From assembly GCA_043802425.1 (NCBI GenBank), contig JAZDLA010000036.1:1-25527 (forward strand): 25,527 nt of DNA, read 5' to 3'. The position numbers and the translations under genes were made by a program. This DNA comes from JAGUYA01 sp043802425. GTDB lineage: Bacteria > Omnitrophota > Gorgyraeia > Gygaellales > Profunditerraquicolaceae. Under the pieces are notes generated by a model. That model was not told where the DNA came from and ran no database searches. It worked only from the letters and a program-made list of their open reading frames with translations. Positions 1 to 8,077 of the stretch are shown here, piece after piece. Positions within the stretch are counted from its first letter, which is position 1, and every line of letters begins with the position of its first letter.

Positions 1-1055
1 TCCTGGCAGCAGAAACAAGAAATACACTTTCTATAATCAATCTCAATACGGCCTTTTTTTAGGCTGATGATTTTATTGGGGCAGGCCTTAACACAAGCCA
101 TGCACTGAATACATTTATCATGCTTTACATAGGGATAATGCTTAATCAACTTCTTGGCTATCTCAATAATCGGCCGCGGCAAATTCTTTTTTATGGAAGT
201 GCTAGGTAATATAAAGGGTTCACCGATAACATTCTCTAATCTTTCTCCCAGGAGAGTGATGGATTGAACGTCCCCTGCCCCCAGGCCCCTTACGGCCGCC
301 TCTTTGGTGGTTAATACGTCAAAAGGCTCTACTCCCATAATCAGGGCCATAATAGCATCCAAGGCAACGCAATCGCTTCCGGCTAATAATAATCCCGGAT
401 TGCGTAATTTCCCTCCTGTGGCCGGGCCATCACCCTCCATAGCCACAATACCATCCACCACTGTTAAAGCAGGCCGCGTCTCTTGATAAATATCTACCAC
501 TATCTTGGCAAAATCATTAGGCTTAAAATAATTCTTATGTAATTCTGTTTTATAGGTACCAGAAACCAGGCCGAAGAGATTCTTTATGGCGCCGGTCAGA
601 AGCGTCAAGTCATGTGTTTTGAATTTTGGGATACTTACAACGTAATCGCAGTTATCCAGCCACGCAGCCAAAGGAAACTTCCCCCTCCAGCGCTTCTTAT
701 CAAACTTTACCAACTCCATACCTTCTTCTTCGCAAACCCTCTTTACCCCCGAGCGCCGGTAGACTTCATCCACATTCTCAATCTGATTGCCAAATACGCT
801 TGGGCTATCCCCTAGATAAAGCGTACAGCCGATTTCTTTCAATAGCCTTACCACCGCACGCACCACCTCAGGATGCGTATCTATCCCGCACTCCGGTTCT
901 TTGGCCATTAAGAGATTAGGCTTAACTAACACCCTACTTTTTGGCCGGATAAAACTTGATATCCCGCCGATTAAATCTATCGCCCGACGGGTTGCCTCCA
1001 TAACCAAGAAAGGATCGTAATCCCTGCATTTTACAACCGAAACGCGAGAATTCAT
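1..1055 (-). CDS. DUF362 family protein with C-terminal 4Fe-4S ferredoxin domain (3' end cut by window edge)
   Basis: An open frame of 351 codons begins at the ATG at 1055 and runs off the left edge without a stop. The body reads as a DUF362 domain (for example KPNLLMA, the segment PKFKTHDLT, then TGAIKNLFG). Near the visible C-terminus is a bacterial ferredoxin motif, CIQCMACVKACP, and a second cluster begins with CISCFCC before the edge. Two 4Fe-4S clusters are therefore expected. DUF362-ferredoxin proteins are widespread in anaerobes but their substrate is not established, so I assign only a probable iron-sulfur electron-transfer role. The start overlaps the tatD stop in an ATGA junction, which suggests coupled translation. 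The family call is solid; the function is unknown. Confidence 0.88.
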   Translation of the reverse strand, partial: MNSRVSVVKCRDYDPFLVMEATRRAIDLIGGISSFIRPKSRVLVKPNLLMAKEPECGIDTHPEVVRAVVRLLKEIGCTLYLGDSPSVFGNQIENVDEVYRRSGVKRVCEEEGMELVKFDKKRWRGKFPLAAWLDNCDYVVSIPKFKTHDLTLLTGAIKNLFGLVSGTYKTELHKNYFKPNDFAKIVVDIYQETRPALTVVDGIVAMEGDGPATGGKLRNPGLLLAGSDCVALDAIMALIMGVEPFDVLTTKEAAVRGLGAGDVQSITLLGERLENVIGEPFILPSTSIKKNLPRPIIEIAKKLIKHYPYVKHDKCIQCMACVKACPNKIISLKKGRIEIDYRKCISCFCCQ

Positions 1056-1813
1056 TTTAGATTAAAAAAAATCTTTGCGTTATTCGTGGTAACTCTGGCT
1101 ATCTCTTCCACGCTGATTCCTTTTATGCGCGCGATTTCTTCAGCAAGAAATTTCAGATATCTCGGTTCATTTCTCTTCCCCCGCAAACCTTCGGGGGGTA
1201 AAAAAGGCGCATCGGTCTCTAACATCAATTTATCTAAAGGGGTTAATTTCACCAATGCCCTCAAATCCTGCGCTTTTTTATAGGTAATATTGCAGGTAAA
1301 GGAAACTAAGAAGCCCAAATCCAGGCACTCTTTGAGGAATTTTTCGTCTGCGGAAAAACAATGCACCACGGCCTTAACCGGCAGGGCTTCTTTTAAAATC
1401 CTTAATGTATCAGGCTCTGCCCGACGATTATGTATCACCAGGGGCAGGCCTGACCCTTTGGCTAATTTCACTAAATATTCGAATAATACCTGCTGATTTT
1501 CCGGCCGGGAGTAATTCTTAAAATAATCTAACCCCGTCTCTCCGATTGCCGCTACTTTATCTTCTTTGGCCAATTCCGCAAGTTTTGCCTTTGCCTGATC
1601 ATCAAATTTATCCGCATCATGAGGATGCATACCGACGGTAGCATAGACAAAATCGTACTTTTTGGCTAACCCTAATGCCTTTTCGGAAGCTAAAATCCCT
1701 GAGCCGATGTTAATGATGTAATCTATGCCTTCGTTTTTTGCGCGACGCGTAACTTCGTCCCGGTCAGGATCAAATTCCGGAAAGTCCAGATGGCAATGGG
1801 TATCTATGAACAT
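1052..1813 (-). CDS. tatD: TatD family metal-dependent hydrolase / DNase
   Basis: The product has 253 residues, the usual length for TatD. Metal-site motifs of this TIM-barrel family are all visible: HCH at residues 6-8, GETGLD with Glu92, VIHNR with His128, HCFS with His151 and ETDAP with Asp201. TatD proteins are divalent-metal nucleases with 3'-5' exonuclease activity, linked to DNA repair or quality control. The gene starts 5 bases after the metG stop and overlaps the DUF362 gene downstream by 4 bases. metG followed by tatD is a widely conserved pair (metS-yabD in Bacillus). The usual HCFSG reads HCFSA here, a minor change. Confidence 0.95.
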   Translation of the reverse strand: MFIDTHCHLDFPEFDPDRDEVTRRAKNEGIDYIINIGSGILASEKALGLAKKYDFVYATVGMHPHDADKFDDQAKAKLAELAKEDKVAAIGETGLDYFKNYSRPENQQVLFEYLVKLAKGSGLPLVIHNRRAEPDTLRILKEALPVKAVVHCFSADEKFLKECLDLGFLVSFTCNITYKKAQDLRALVKLTPLDKLMLETDAPFLPPEGLRGKRNEPRYLKFLAEEIARIKGISVEEIARVTTNNAKIFFNLK

Positions 1814-1818
1814 CGCTG

Positions 1819-3327
1819 TTAGTTCTTAGTTGCTGGATTATCGATGCGAGGAAATAATGGTTTACCTTTCTTGATTTTGTCCTTGCCTAACTGCGCCATT
1901 ATAGAATCTGCGGTGTGGGGCATAAAAGGGGATACATCTTCGGCTACTTCTCGGATTACTTCCACCAATAAACGGATAAAACCCTTTAGCTCTTCTGTTT
2001 TTCCTTCCTTGTCTAAAATCCAGGGTTTGGTATCTTCGATATATTTATTAGCCATGTTTACCAGCCCCCAGATATCTTCTAAAGCAGATATAAAATGGAT
2101 ATCGGGGCTTACCAGCGCCTCTTTAATCTCCAAACCCAGCTCTTCTAATTTAGATTTTATCTGCTTGGCCTGGCTACCCGATGCTATGCCGTCTTTAGGG
2201 ATATCACCGGTAAAATATTTCTCAATCATGGTCAGGGTCCTGTAAACCAGGTTTCCCAGGTCATTAGCCAAGTCGCTGTTAAACCTTTTGACGATTGCCT
2301 CCTCGGAAAAATTTCCGTCTAACCCGAAAGGCACATCGCGCAGCAGAAAATACCTGTAAACATCTATGCCGAATTTTTTCACCATATCCGAAGGAGAGAC
2401 TACATTTCCGCGCGATTTAGACATCTTGTTCATCTCGATTAGCCACCAGCCGTGGGCGAATATTGTCTTGGGGGGCTCTATATCTAATGCGCGCAATATA
2501 ATCGGCCAATATATGGCGTGCTGCCGTAAAATATCTTTGCCGATTAAATGTAAATCTGCCGGCCACCATTTGGAATTATAATGACCTCCGGTATCAAATG
2601 CACCGACTGCGCTGATATAATTTACTAAGGCATCAAACCAAACATAGGTAACGTGGTCCTTACTAAAGGGCAACGGTATGCCCCAACTTAACCTTTCTTT
2701 AGGCCTGGATACGCATAGGTCGGTCAGCTTATTTAATTTTAAGAAACTCAACACTTCCTCGCGGCGATTGGCAGGCTGAATAAAATCCGCATGCCCATTA
2801 ATATATCCGGTTAGCCAATCCTGGTATTTAGAGAGTTTAAAAAAGTAATTTGTTTCGCTGATATGTTCTACGGGCCTCTTGCAATCAGGGCAATTCTGCT
2901 CTAAGATCTGGGTCTCGGTCCAAAAGGTTTCGCAGGGCGTACAATACCACCCCTGGTATTGCGCCTGGTAAATGTCTCCCTTTTCATAAAGTATCTCTAA
3001 AACCTTCCCGACAAAAGTAGTATGCCGTTTTTCAGTGGTACGGATAAAATCATTGTAAGAAATATCCAGATCCTTCCATAATTCTTTAAAACGCAAGGCC
3101 ATTTTATCGGCAAAGGCCTGAGGCTTTAGTCCCGCATCAGTAGCGGCTTTCTCTATCTTCTGCCCGTGTTCGTCGGTCCCGGTTAAAAGCCAGACTTGTT
3201 TCTCGCCTAAGAGATGGCGCATATACCGCGCTAAGGTATCCGCCGCAATAGTGGTATAGGAATGGCCTATATGCGGAGAAGCATTGATATAGTATAACGG
3301 CGTAGTTAGATAAAACTTATTTCTCAT
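1819..3327 (-). CDS. metG: Methionyl-tRNA synthetase, short form
   Basis: This is a class I aminoacyl-tRNA synthetase that charges tRNA-Met in the cytoplasm. The HIGH signature is PHIGHS near residue 19 and the KMSKS loop is exact at 301-305. A zinc knuckle is formed by Cys129, Cys132, Cys146 and Cys149 (CTPC then CPDC). The protein is 502 residues and stops after the helical anticodon-binding domain. The C-terminal Trbp111/EMAP-like tRNA-binding domain found in longer bacterial enzymes (about 620-680 residues) is absent. The start overlaps the end of ricT by 11 bases. The start is supported by the N-terminus, where the beta strand FYLTTPLYYIN immediately precedes the HIGH motif as usual. Confidence 0.97.
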   Translation of the reverse strand: MRNKFYLTTPLYYINASPHIGHSYTTIAADTLARYMRHLLGEKQVWLLTGTDEHGQKIEKAATDAGLKPQAFADKMALRFKELWKDLDISYNDFIRTTEKRHTTFVGKVLEILYEKGDIYQAQYQGWYCTPCETFWTETQILEQNCPDCKRPVEHISETNYFFKLSKYQDWLTGYINGHADFIQPANRREEVLSFLKLNKLTDLCVSRPKERLSWGIPLPFSKDHVTYVWFDALVNYISAVGAFDTGGHYNSKWWPADLHLIGKDILRQHAIYWPIILRALDIEPPKTIFAHGWWLIEMNKMSKSRGNVVSPSDMVKKFGIDVYRYFLLRDVPFGLDGNFSEEAIVKRFNSDLANDLGNLVYRTLTMIEKYFTGDIPKDGIASGSQAKQIKSKLEELGLEIKEALVSPDIHFISALEDIWGLVNMANKYIEDTKPWILDKEGKTEELKGFIRLLVEVIREVAEDVSPFMPHTADSIMAQLGKDKIKKGKPLFPRIDNPATKN

Positions 3328-4117
3328 GTTCTTTTTCCTTATAGCTTACCTCTATCTGTGTACCATCCTCCAATTCAACGGTAGCGCTGCGCTTGAATAC
3401 GTTTACGCCTATAACCTTACCCTTGGCATCTTTAGTATGTATATGTTCACCTTCCCGAGGAAGGCCTTTGGAGAGGATCTTATATGTCTCATATTCGAAA
3501 TTAAGGCAACACATCAGCCTTCCGCAAAGCCCGGATATCTTAGGGGGATTCAAAGGTAATCCTTCTTCTTTGGCCATCTTGATGGTTACCGGCTCAAAAT
3601 CTTTTAAAAATTTCTTACAGCATAGCTCCCTGCCGCAATGGCCGTATCCGCCAAAGAGCCTGGCTTCGTCCCTTACGCCGATCTGCCTTAATTCAATCCT
3701 AGCCTTAAAAATCTTGGCCAGGTCTTTCACCAGGTTCCTGAAATCTACCCTCCCGGAAGCGGTAAAATAAAAGATAATTTTGGTACGGTCAAAAGAATAC
3801 TCTGCGCGCACCAGCTTCATATCCAGCTTATGCTCTACTATTTTCTTAAGGCAGGTATTGAAGGCCTCCCGTGATTTGGTGCGGTTATCCGCAATCTGCT
3901 TTAAATCGCTCTCCAGAGCAACGCGTATTATTTTTTTAAGCGGCTCGTTAGATTTATTATCCAATGAAGCATCTTTCGGAGAAACGATCTGGCCGTAATC
4001 TAAACCACGGTCATGCTCTAAGATTACGTAATCGCCTACCTTGGCATTTAAATTTGTGGCCTTGTAAGAATAGGTTTGTCCGGAATCCCTTAATCTTACC
4101 AAAATAGTATCTGTCAT
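3317..4117 (-). CDS. ricT: PSP1 domain protein, RicT/YaaT family
   Basis: The 266-residue protein carries the PSP1 C-terminal domain with the family's cysteine signature: GYGHCGRELCC (Cys161, 166, 167) and GLCGRLMCC (Cys198, 203, 204). In Bacillus subtilis RicT (YaaT) joins RicA and RicF in an iron-sulfur complex that affects RNase Y-dependent mRNA processing, sporulation and competence. Cysteines of this kind are involved in cluster binding there. The partners RicA and RicF are not in this window. The position directly after holB is the same as in Bacillus. It follows holB by 9 bases and overlaps metG. The family is clear; the role in this organism is inferred. Confidence 0.92.
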   Translation of the reverse strand: MTDTILVRLRDSGQTYSYKATNLNAKVGDYVILEHDRGLDYGQIVSPKDASLDNKSNEPLKKIIRVALESDLKQIADNRTKSREAFNTCLKKIVEHKLDMKLVRAEYSFDRTKIIFYFTASGRVDFRNLVKDLAKIFKARIELRQIGVRDEARLFGGYGHCGRELCCKKFLKDFEPVTIKMAKEEGLPLNPPKISGLCGRLMCCLNFEYETYKILSKGLPREGEHIHTKDAKGKVIGVNVFKRSATVELEDGTQIEVSYKEKEHEK

Positions 4118-4126
4118 CTGATCCCC

Positions 4127-5098
4127 TTATATTATTGCGCCTTTAAGAGCCCAACGTAAATTGGACAACAATAATTTCGTATTTATATTCTGCTCTAAAT
4201 ACAAAAAGGCGTTGGAAAGAAAATTTAGTATACGGCTTAAATCAAGAAATGTATAGTGGCTCATAAGCTTAGATAATTCATCTTTGCGGTCTAAGTTTAT
4301 CAACTCGTCATAAGGCATGCCTATCTTAACAAAATATATGTCCCTGAACCAACCGGCTAATATATTCAAGTAACTGCGTAAATTATCTTTGTTCTCTACG
4401 GACAGATTATCCGAACCGCGCCCCCCCGAAAGGGCAAAATCGTCGATAACCCTGTTCTTTTCCCGGAAAATATCCGTATCCTTTAATCTTAAGGCGCGCC
4501 CCAGGCGCCCTTCGCAAAAATAAGCCAGAAAATGGGCCATACTATTATCAATACGAAAATCTTCTTTCAAGATTTCTTCTAGCCTGGGCCTCTTTAAAGG
4601 GTAAAACCTTAAAATCTTACAGCGGGAGATTATCGTCTTAAATAATAACGCGGGCTTAGCGCTAATCAGGATAATTAAACTGTCTAAGGGCGGCTCCTCC
4701 AGAATCTTAAGCAACGCATTCGCAGCCTCGGCAGTCAGATTATGGGCGTCGTCAATAATGAAGACCTTTTTCTTGCCTTCATAGGGCCTAAAGGCAATAT
4801 CCTTCTGTAACTGGCGGATATATTCTATTTTTATGGCGTCAGAAGTTTCAGCGTTATTCAGAAAATGTACATCGGGATGCTGGTTTTTTTCTATCTTTAG
4901 GCAGGGTGCGCATCCGTCACAGGAATCCAGAGTTTCGTTTTCGCAATTCAATGCCTTAGCCAGCGTCTTAGCAATGAACCTTTTACCTACCCCTTCCTCC
5001 CCTATAAAAAGATAACTGCCGGCAAGGCGTGATTGTTTTATATATTCTTTAAGTATCTCTATGGGCTTATCCTGGCCCCTTATCTGATTAAATGACAT
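4127..5098 (-). CDS. holB: DNA polymerase III delta prime subunit
   Basis: The 323-residue protein is a clamp-loader AAA+ subunit. It shows a P-loop-like GEEGVGKR (33-40), a zinc module with Cys52, Cys60, Cys63 and Cys66, the conserved helix AANALLKILEEPP (about 125-137) and the SRC arginine-finger motif at 158-160. The P-loop ends in Arg where an ATP-binding subunit has Ser or Thr. Delta prime commonly has a degenerate ATP site, so I do not read this as damage. The protein acts with DnaX and HolA to load the beta clamp. The start lies one base after the tmk stop. The C-terminal collar domain is divergent, as is normal for the family. Confidence 0.93.
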   Translation of the reverse strand: MSFNQIRGQDKPIEILKEYIKQSRLAGSYLFIGEEGVGKRFIAKTLAKALNCENETLDSCDGCAPCLKIEKNQHPDVHFLNNAETSDAIKIEYIRQLQKDIAFRPYEGKKKVFIIDDAHNLTAEAANALLKILEEPPLDSLIILISAKPALLFKTIISRCKILRFYPLKRPRLEEILKEDFRIDNSMAHFLAYFCEGRLGRALRLKDTDIFREKNRVIDDFALSGGRGSDNLSVENKDNLRSYLNILAGWFRDIYFVKIGMPYDELINLDRKDELSKLMSHYTFLDLSRILNFLSNAFLYLEQNINTKLLLSNLRWALKGAII

Positions 5099-5099
5099 C

Positions 5100-5726
5100 T
5101 TAACAAACCTTTATTCCTAGCAACTCATTTACTAATTTTCTTATCTGCCCCTGCGTTTCATTTTTGTTCTTTTTTATCTTTACGATTTTTATCCTCCTAG
5201 GCGCCAGGCGCCTAAGCGCAAGGTAACCTTCCCTCACACGGGAATGATACGCCAGGGAACGCCTTTCGATACGGTCTTTGGTGAACTGCCGATGCTTCAG
5301 GCCTTTTTTAACCTCCAGATCCATCAGGAGCGTCAAATCCGGTTTTATGCCTTCGGTAACAGAATTTCCTACTTTTTTAATTACTCCGATATCAAGCCCC
5401 AGGCCGTATCCCTGATAAGCAAGCGTAGAATCCAGGAATCTATCAGAGATCACAATCTTTCCGTTTCCAAGCGCAGGCTTAATAACTGCGCTGACCACCT
5501 GAGCGCGGGCAGCCATATAAAGCAGCATCTCGGTTATCGACGTAATAGAATCATTCCTGGCGTCCAATAAAATTTTTCTGATCTTCTCGCTTATCTTCGT
5601 CCCTCCGGGCTCGCGTAGATAGACTACCTTAAAGCCTCTTCTCCTTAAATACCGGACAAGCAGCTTTGACTGCGTGCTCTTGCCGCTTCCTTCCGAGCCT
5701 TCGAATGTGATGAATTTACCTTCCAT
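5100..5726 (-). CDS. tmk: Thymidylate kinase
   Basis: Tmk phosphorylates dTMP to dTDP. The 208-residue protein has the P-loop GSEGSGKST (10-18), the REPGGT motif (38-43), the DR motif at 95-96 and a lid segment with DRIERRS. Length is typical. The ATG at 5726 is chosen because EGKFITFEG leads straight into the P-loop strand. No Shine-Dalgarno sequence is visible. The start lies just beyond the inverted-repeat element that fills the gap to cysS, so this gene may need its own promoter or read-through. The C-terminal part holds a 17-base palindrome in the reading frame (listed separately). The neighbour order tmk, holB, ricT is conserved in Firmicutes. Confidence 0.95.
   Translation of the reverse strand: MEGKFITFEGSEGSGKSTQSKLLVRYLRRRGFKVVYLREPGGTKISEKIRKILLDARNDSITSITEMLLYMAARAQVVSAVIKPALGNGKIVISDRFLDSTLAYQGYGLGLDIGVIKKVGNSVTEGIKPDLTLLMDLEVKKGLKHRQFTKDRIERRSLAYHSRVREGYLALRRLAPRRIKIVKIKKNKNETQGQIRKLVNELLGIKVC
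5198..5214. repeat. 17-base near-perfect palindrome inside tmk
   Basis: The sequence TAGGCGCCAGGCGCCTA is an 8-1-8 inverted repeat with a single central base. It lies in the coding sequence for the residues LRRLAPRR near the Tmk C-terminus. Tmk length is normal, so there is no evidence that this is an insertion; it may be chance or a compact palindrome. Confidence 0.6.
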
Positions 5727-5736
5727 GATAATAGAA

Positions 5737-5986
5737 TTATTATTTTTGCTGCGAGATGTTGTTCACGTGCTGAAATTTTTTGCCGTAGGCCTCGGTTTCC
5801 ACCTACGCTCTTTCAGAGCTTCGGTGGACCCGCCGTAAAGTACTTTAGCGGAAGCGGGACTCCTCGTTTCCGCCAGTAGACTTACGTAAAGCAGGCGTGC
5901 TCCAACTCGTCGTAAATCCTTGTCTACTCTTGCCAAAAAATTTCTTATGCACGCTCACAAATCTCTCCGCAAAAATATTATCCTAC
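5737..5986. repeat. MITE-like inverted-repeat element (or large structured RNA) between cysS and tmk
   Basis: This is nearly the whole 262-base gap between cysS and tmk. Its ends form an imperfect inverted repeat of about 45 bases: the left arm (about 5739-5783) and the reverse complement of the right arm (about 5931-5980) share ATTTTTGC, GAGAT, CACG/GCG-type and AAATTTTTTG blocks with small gaps. Inside are further inverted repeats: CGTAGG/CCTACG (5784-5789 with 5802-5807), GCTCT/AGAGC (5807-5811 with 5815-5819), the perfect 12-base palindrome TAAAGTACTTTA (5836-5847) enclosed by CCCGC/GCGGG (5829-5833 with 5854-5858), and AGTAGAC/GTCTACT (5875-5881 with 5922-5928). No convincing gene lies in it. 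No U-run follows the stems, so a simple terminator is unlikely. Target-site duplications are not evident. Confidence 0.7.
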
Positions 5987-5988
5987 TT

Positions 5989-7383
5989 TTACAATTTTCT
6001 CCGCCAAAGCGTGCCGTCTTTGGTATCTTCTAAAATAACGCCTTGCTCTTCAAGCTCTTTTCTTATATTGTCGGATAGAGCATAATCTTTGTTGTGGCGC
6101 GCGTTATCCCTTTCGAAAATCTTTCTTTTAATTTCTGAATCGGTTATTTGATCTATTTCTTTTTTTATCTCGGGCGAAATGCCGAAAAGTGATAATAAAT
6201 CCTTGATAGCGACCCTAGCCATACAAACGAAGGATGTATCTTCTATATTTTTATTAGCCATATTTATCAATTCAAAAATACAGGCCAAGGCGCGCGGGGT
6301 ATTAAAATCATCATCCATCGCCTCTTTAAATTTTCCCCTTATGTCTTCTACTGTTTGATTTCTTTTATGTGCGCAAGCGGTAAGCCGCGTATCCCTTTCC
6401 ACCCTACCCATAAATATCGCAATTCTTCCCAGCGCCTCTCTTGCTTCTTCTATTTTCTCATCCGTATAATCTATAGGATGAGAATAATGCGCGGATAAAA
6501 AGAACATCTTCAGCAAGTCCGCATTCTTATATTTCTCCATAAAATCTTTTATGGTAATAAAATTCCCTAAAGACTTAGCCATCTTTTGGCCGTTAATGGC
6601 CAAGAGGCCATGGTGCATCCAGTACTTAGCAAAAGGCTTACCGGTCAAAGCCTCACTCTGCGCAATTTCGTTTTCGTGATGGGGAAAAATCAAATCCCTG
6701 CCACCGGCGTGGATATCCAACGTTTGTGTTTTTAAAAATCTTTGCGACATTACCGAACATTCAATATGCCAGCCTGGACGCCCGTTACCCCAGGGACTAT
6801 GCCAGGAGGGTTCTCCGGGTTTTGATTTTTTCCATAAAGCAAAATCCAAAGGGTCGCTTTTATTTTCATCGGGCTCAATCCTTGTGCCGCTTTGCATCTG
6901 GTCTATGCCCTGGCCGGATAGTCTCCCGTAATCCTGAAATTTACGCACGCTAAAATATACTCCCGTATCCGTAACATAGGCATAGCCTTTTTTAACCAAC
7001 CCCCCTATATGCCTTATCATACCTCTAATATTCTCGGTTGCCCGCGGCTCATAATCTCCTTTTTGTATACCTAAAGCCTTAAGGTCTTTGCGATATCTAG
7101 CAATATATTTTTTTATTAAATCCTTCCAATCGGTTTTTAGTTCTTTAGCGCGGTTGATAATCTTATCGTCTATATCTGTGATATTGCGTACAAACTTTAC
7201 CCTAAGCCCACGATGTCTTAGATAGCGCCTAATCAGATCAAATATATAGAGGCTACGGGCATGGCCGATATGGCTCTCATCATAAACCGTTACGCCGCAG
7301 GTATACATATTTACCCGCGGCGGTTTTAAGGGCTGGAAAGGTTCTTTCTTTCTGGTTAAGGAATTGTAAATGTGGATAGGCAT
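5989..7383 (-). CDS. cysS: Cysteinyl-tRNA synthetase
   Basis: This class I synthetase charges tRNA-Cys. The 464-residue protein has the zinc Cys29 in YTCGVTVYD, the HIGH motif as SHIGH (37-41), Cys209 in GWHIECS, the zinc-site HHENE at 235-239 and the KMSKS loop as KMAKS (267-271). The anticodon-binding C-terminal domain ends normally with the motif WRR near the terminus. It begins 4 bases after the cysE stop. cysE followed by cysS is the same order as in Bacillus, linking cysteine synthesis with cysteinyl-tRNA charging. Downstream lies the inverted-repeat element before tmk. Confidence 0.97.
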   Translation of the reverse strand: MPIHIYNSLTRKKEPFQPLKPPRVNMYTCGVTVYDESHIGHARSLYIFDLIRRYLRHRGLRVKFVRNITDIDDKIINRAKELKTDWKDLIKKYIARYRKDLKALGIQKGDYEPRATENIRGMIRHIGGLVKKGYAYVTDTGVYFSVRKFQDYGRLSGQGIDQMQSGTRIEPDENKSDPLDFALWKKSKPGEPSWHSPWGNGRPGWHIECSVMSQRFLKTQTLDIHAGGRDLIFPHHENEIAQSEALTGKPFAKYWMHHGLLAINGQKMAKSLGNFITIKDFMEKYKNADLLKMFFLSAHYSHPIDYTDEKIEEAREALGRIAIFMGRVERDTRLTACAHKRNQTVEDIRGKFKEAMDDDFNTPRALACIFELINMANKNIEDTSFVCMARVAIKDLLSLFGISPEIKKEIDQITDSEIKRKIFERDNARHNKDYALSDNIRKELEEQGVILEDTKDGTLWRRKL

Positions 7384-7387
7384 AAAT

Positions 7388-8077
7388 CTATTTGTTCTCT
7401 AACTTGTCGAGGCGCTTCTGTAATTCCTCGATCTGCTGCATGATCGGATCAAGTATATGGATATGGTCAAGGCTAATATCGATTTTCTTGCCGTCCTGCT
7501 TGGTAATCCTGCCCGGTACACCCACTACCGTAGAATTAGGCGGTACATCCTTAATCACCACCGCGTTTGCCCCTATATAGGAATTATCCCCGACGATAAT
7601 ATTACCTAATACCTTTGCCCCTGCGCCGATAACCACATTATTGCCGATGGTAGGATGGCGCTTGCCTTTTACCAGGCCCGTCCCTCCTAAGGTTACACCC
7701 TGATACAAAAGCACGTTATCGCCAATAATGGCGGTCTCCCCGATAACCACCCCGATCCCGTGGTCAATAAAGAACCCCTTGCCGATCTTAGCTCCCGGAT
7801 GTATTTCAATACCGGTAAAATGCCGGGCAACCTGGCTGAGCAGGCGGGCGGGGAAAAAAAGTTTAATTTTATAGAGAAAATGCGCTAGGCGATGGCTGAT
7901 CAGGGCATGCAGGCCCTGATAAAGAAAAAGTATCTCCAAAAAACCCTTGGCTGCCGGATCTTTGGCGCGGGCTGCCCGAATCTCCTTGTAGAAAAATATC
8001 GAAATAAGAATAACTTTCGAAAAGATCAGAATCAATAAAAGTGCTAATATTTTTAATAATACCATGCAAGTAATCAT
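7388..8077 (-). CDS. cysE: Serine O-acetyltransferase with hydrophobic N-terminus
   Basis: CysE acetylates L-serine with acetyl-CoA, the first step of cysteine synthesis. The C-terminal half shows left-handed beta-helix hexapeptide repeats (GIEIHPGAKIGKG, then GAGAKVLGNI) and the catalytic signature FIDHGIGVVIGETA with Asp105-His106. The typical N-terminal helical domain (DPAAKGFLEI, then GLHALISHRLAHFL) is present, but it is preceded by about 28 very hydrophobic residues that could be a membrane segment. The start is supported by an AGGAGG sequence just upstream (8081-8087), though spacing to the ATG is short. The ATG overlaps the ispF stop by 4 bases. An internal ATG at codon 5 would not remove the hydrophobic stretch. 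Confidence 0.94.
   Translation of the reverse strand: MITCMVLLKILALLLILIFSKVILISIFFYKEIRAARAKDPAAKGFLEILFLYQGLHALISHRLAHFLYKIKLFFPARLLSQVARHFTGIEIHPGAKIGKGFFIDHGIGVVIGETAIIGDNVLLYQGVTLGGTGLVKGKRHPTIGNNVVIGAGAKVLGNIIVGDNSYIGANAVVIKDVPPNSTVVGVPGRITKQDGKKIDISLDHIHILDPIMQQIEELQKRLDKLENK

Noticed and set aside
612..919. Overlapping plus-strand open frames near the left edge
   Set aside because: They are antisense to the DUF362/ferredoxin gene, whose frame is clearly coding on the minus strand.
4979..5002. Broken P-loop in HolB (GKR in place of GKT/S)
   Set aside because: Delta prime subunits commonly have a non-functional ATP site. The SRC motif and zinc module are intact.
5737..5986. Intrinsic terminator for cysS within the gap
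   Set aside because: Stable stems are present, but none is followed by a U-run on the transcribed strand.
5897..6085. Small plus-strand open frame across the element and the cysS end
   Set aside because: It spans the inverted repeat and the antisense of the cysS 3' end, with no ribosome site or recognisable domain.
7869..8069. 66-codon minus-strand frame
   Set aside because: It lies inside cysE in another frame, while the cysE frame carries the family motifs.
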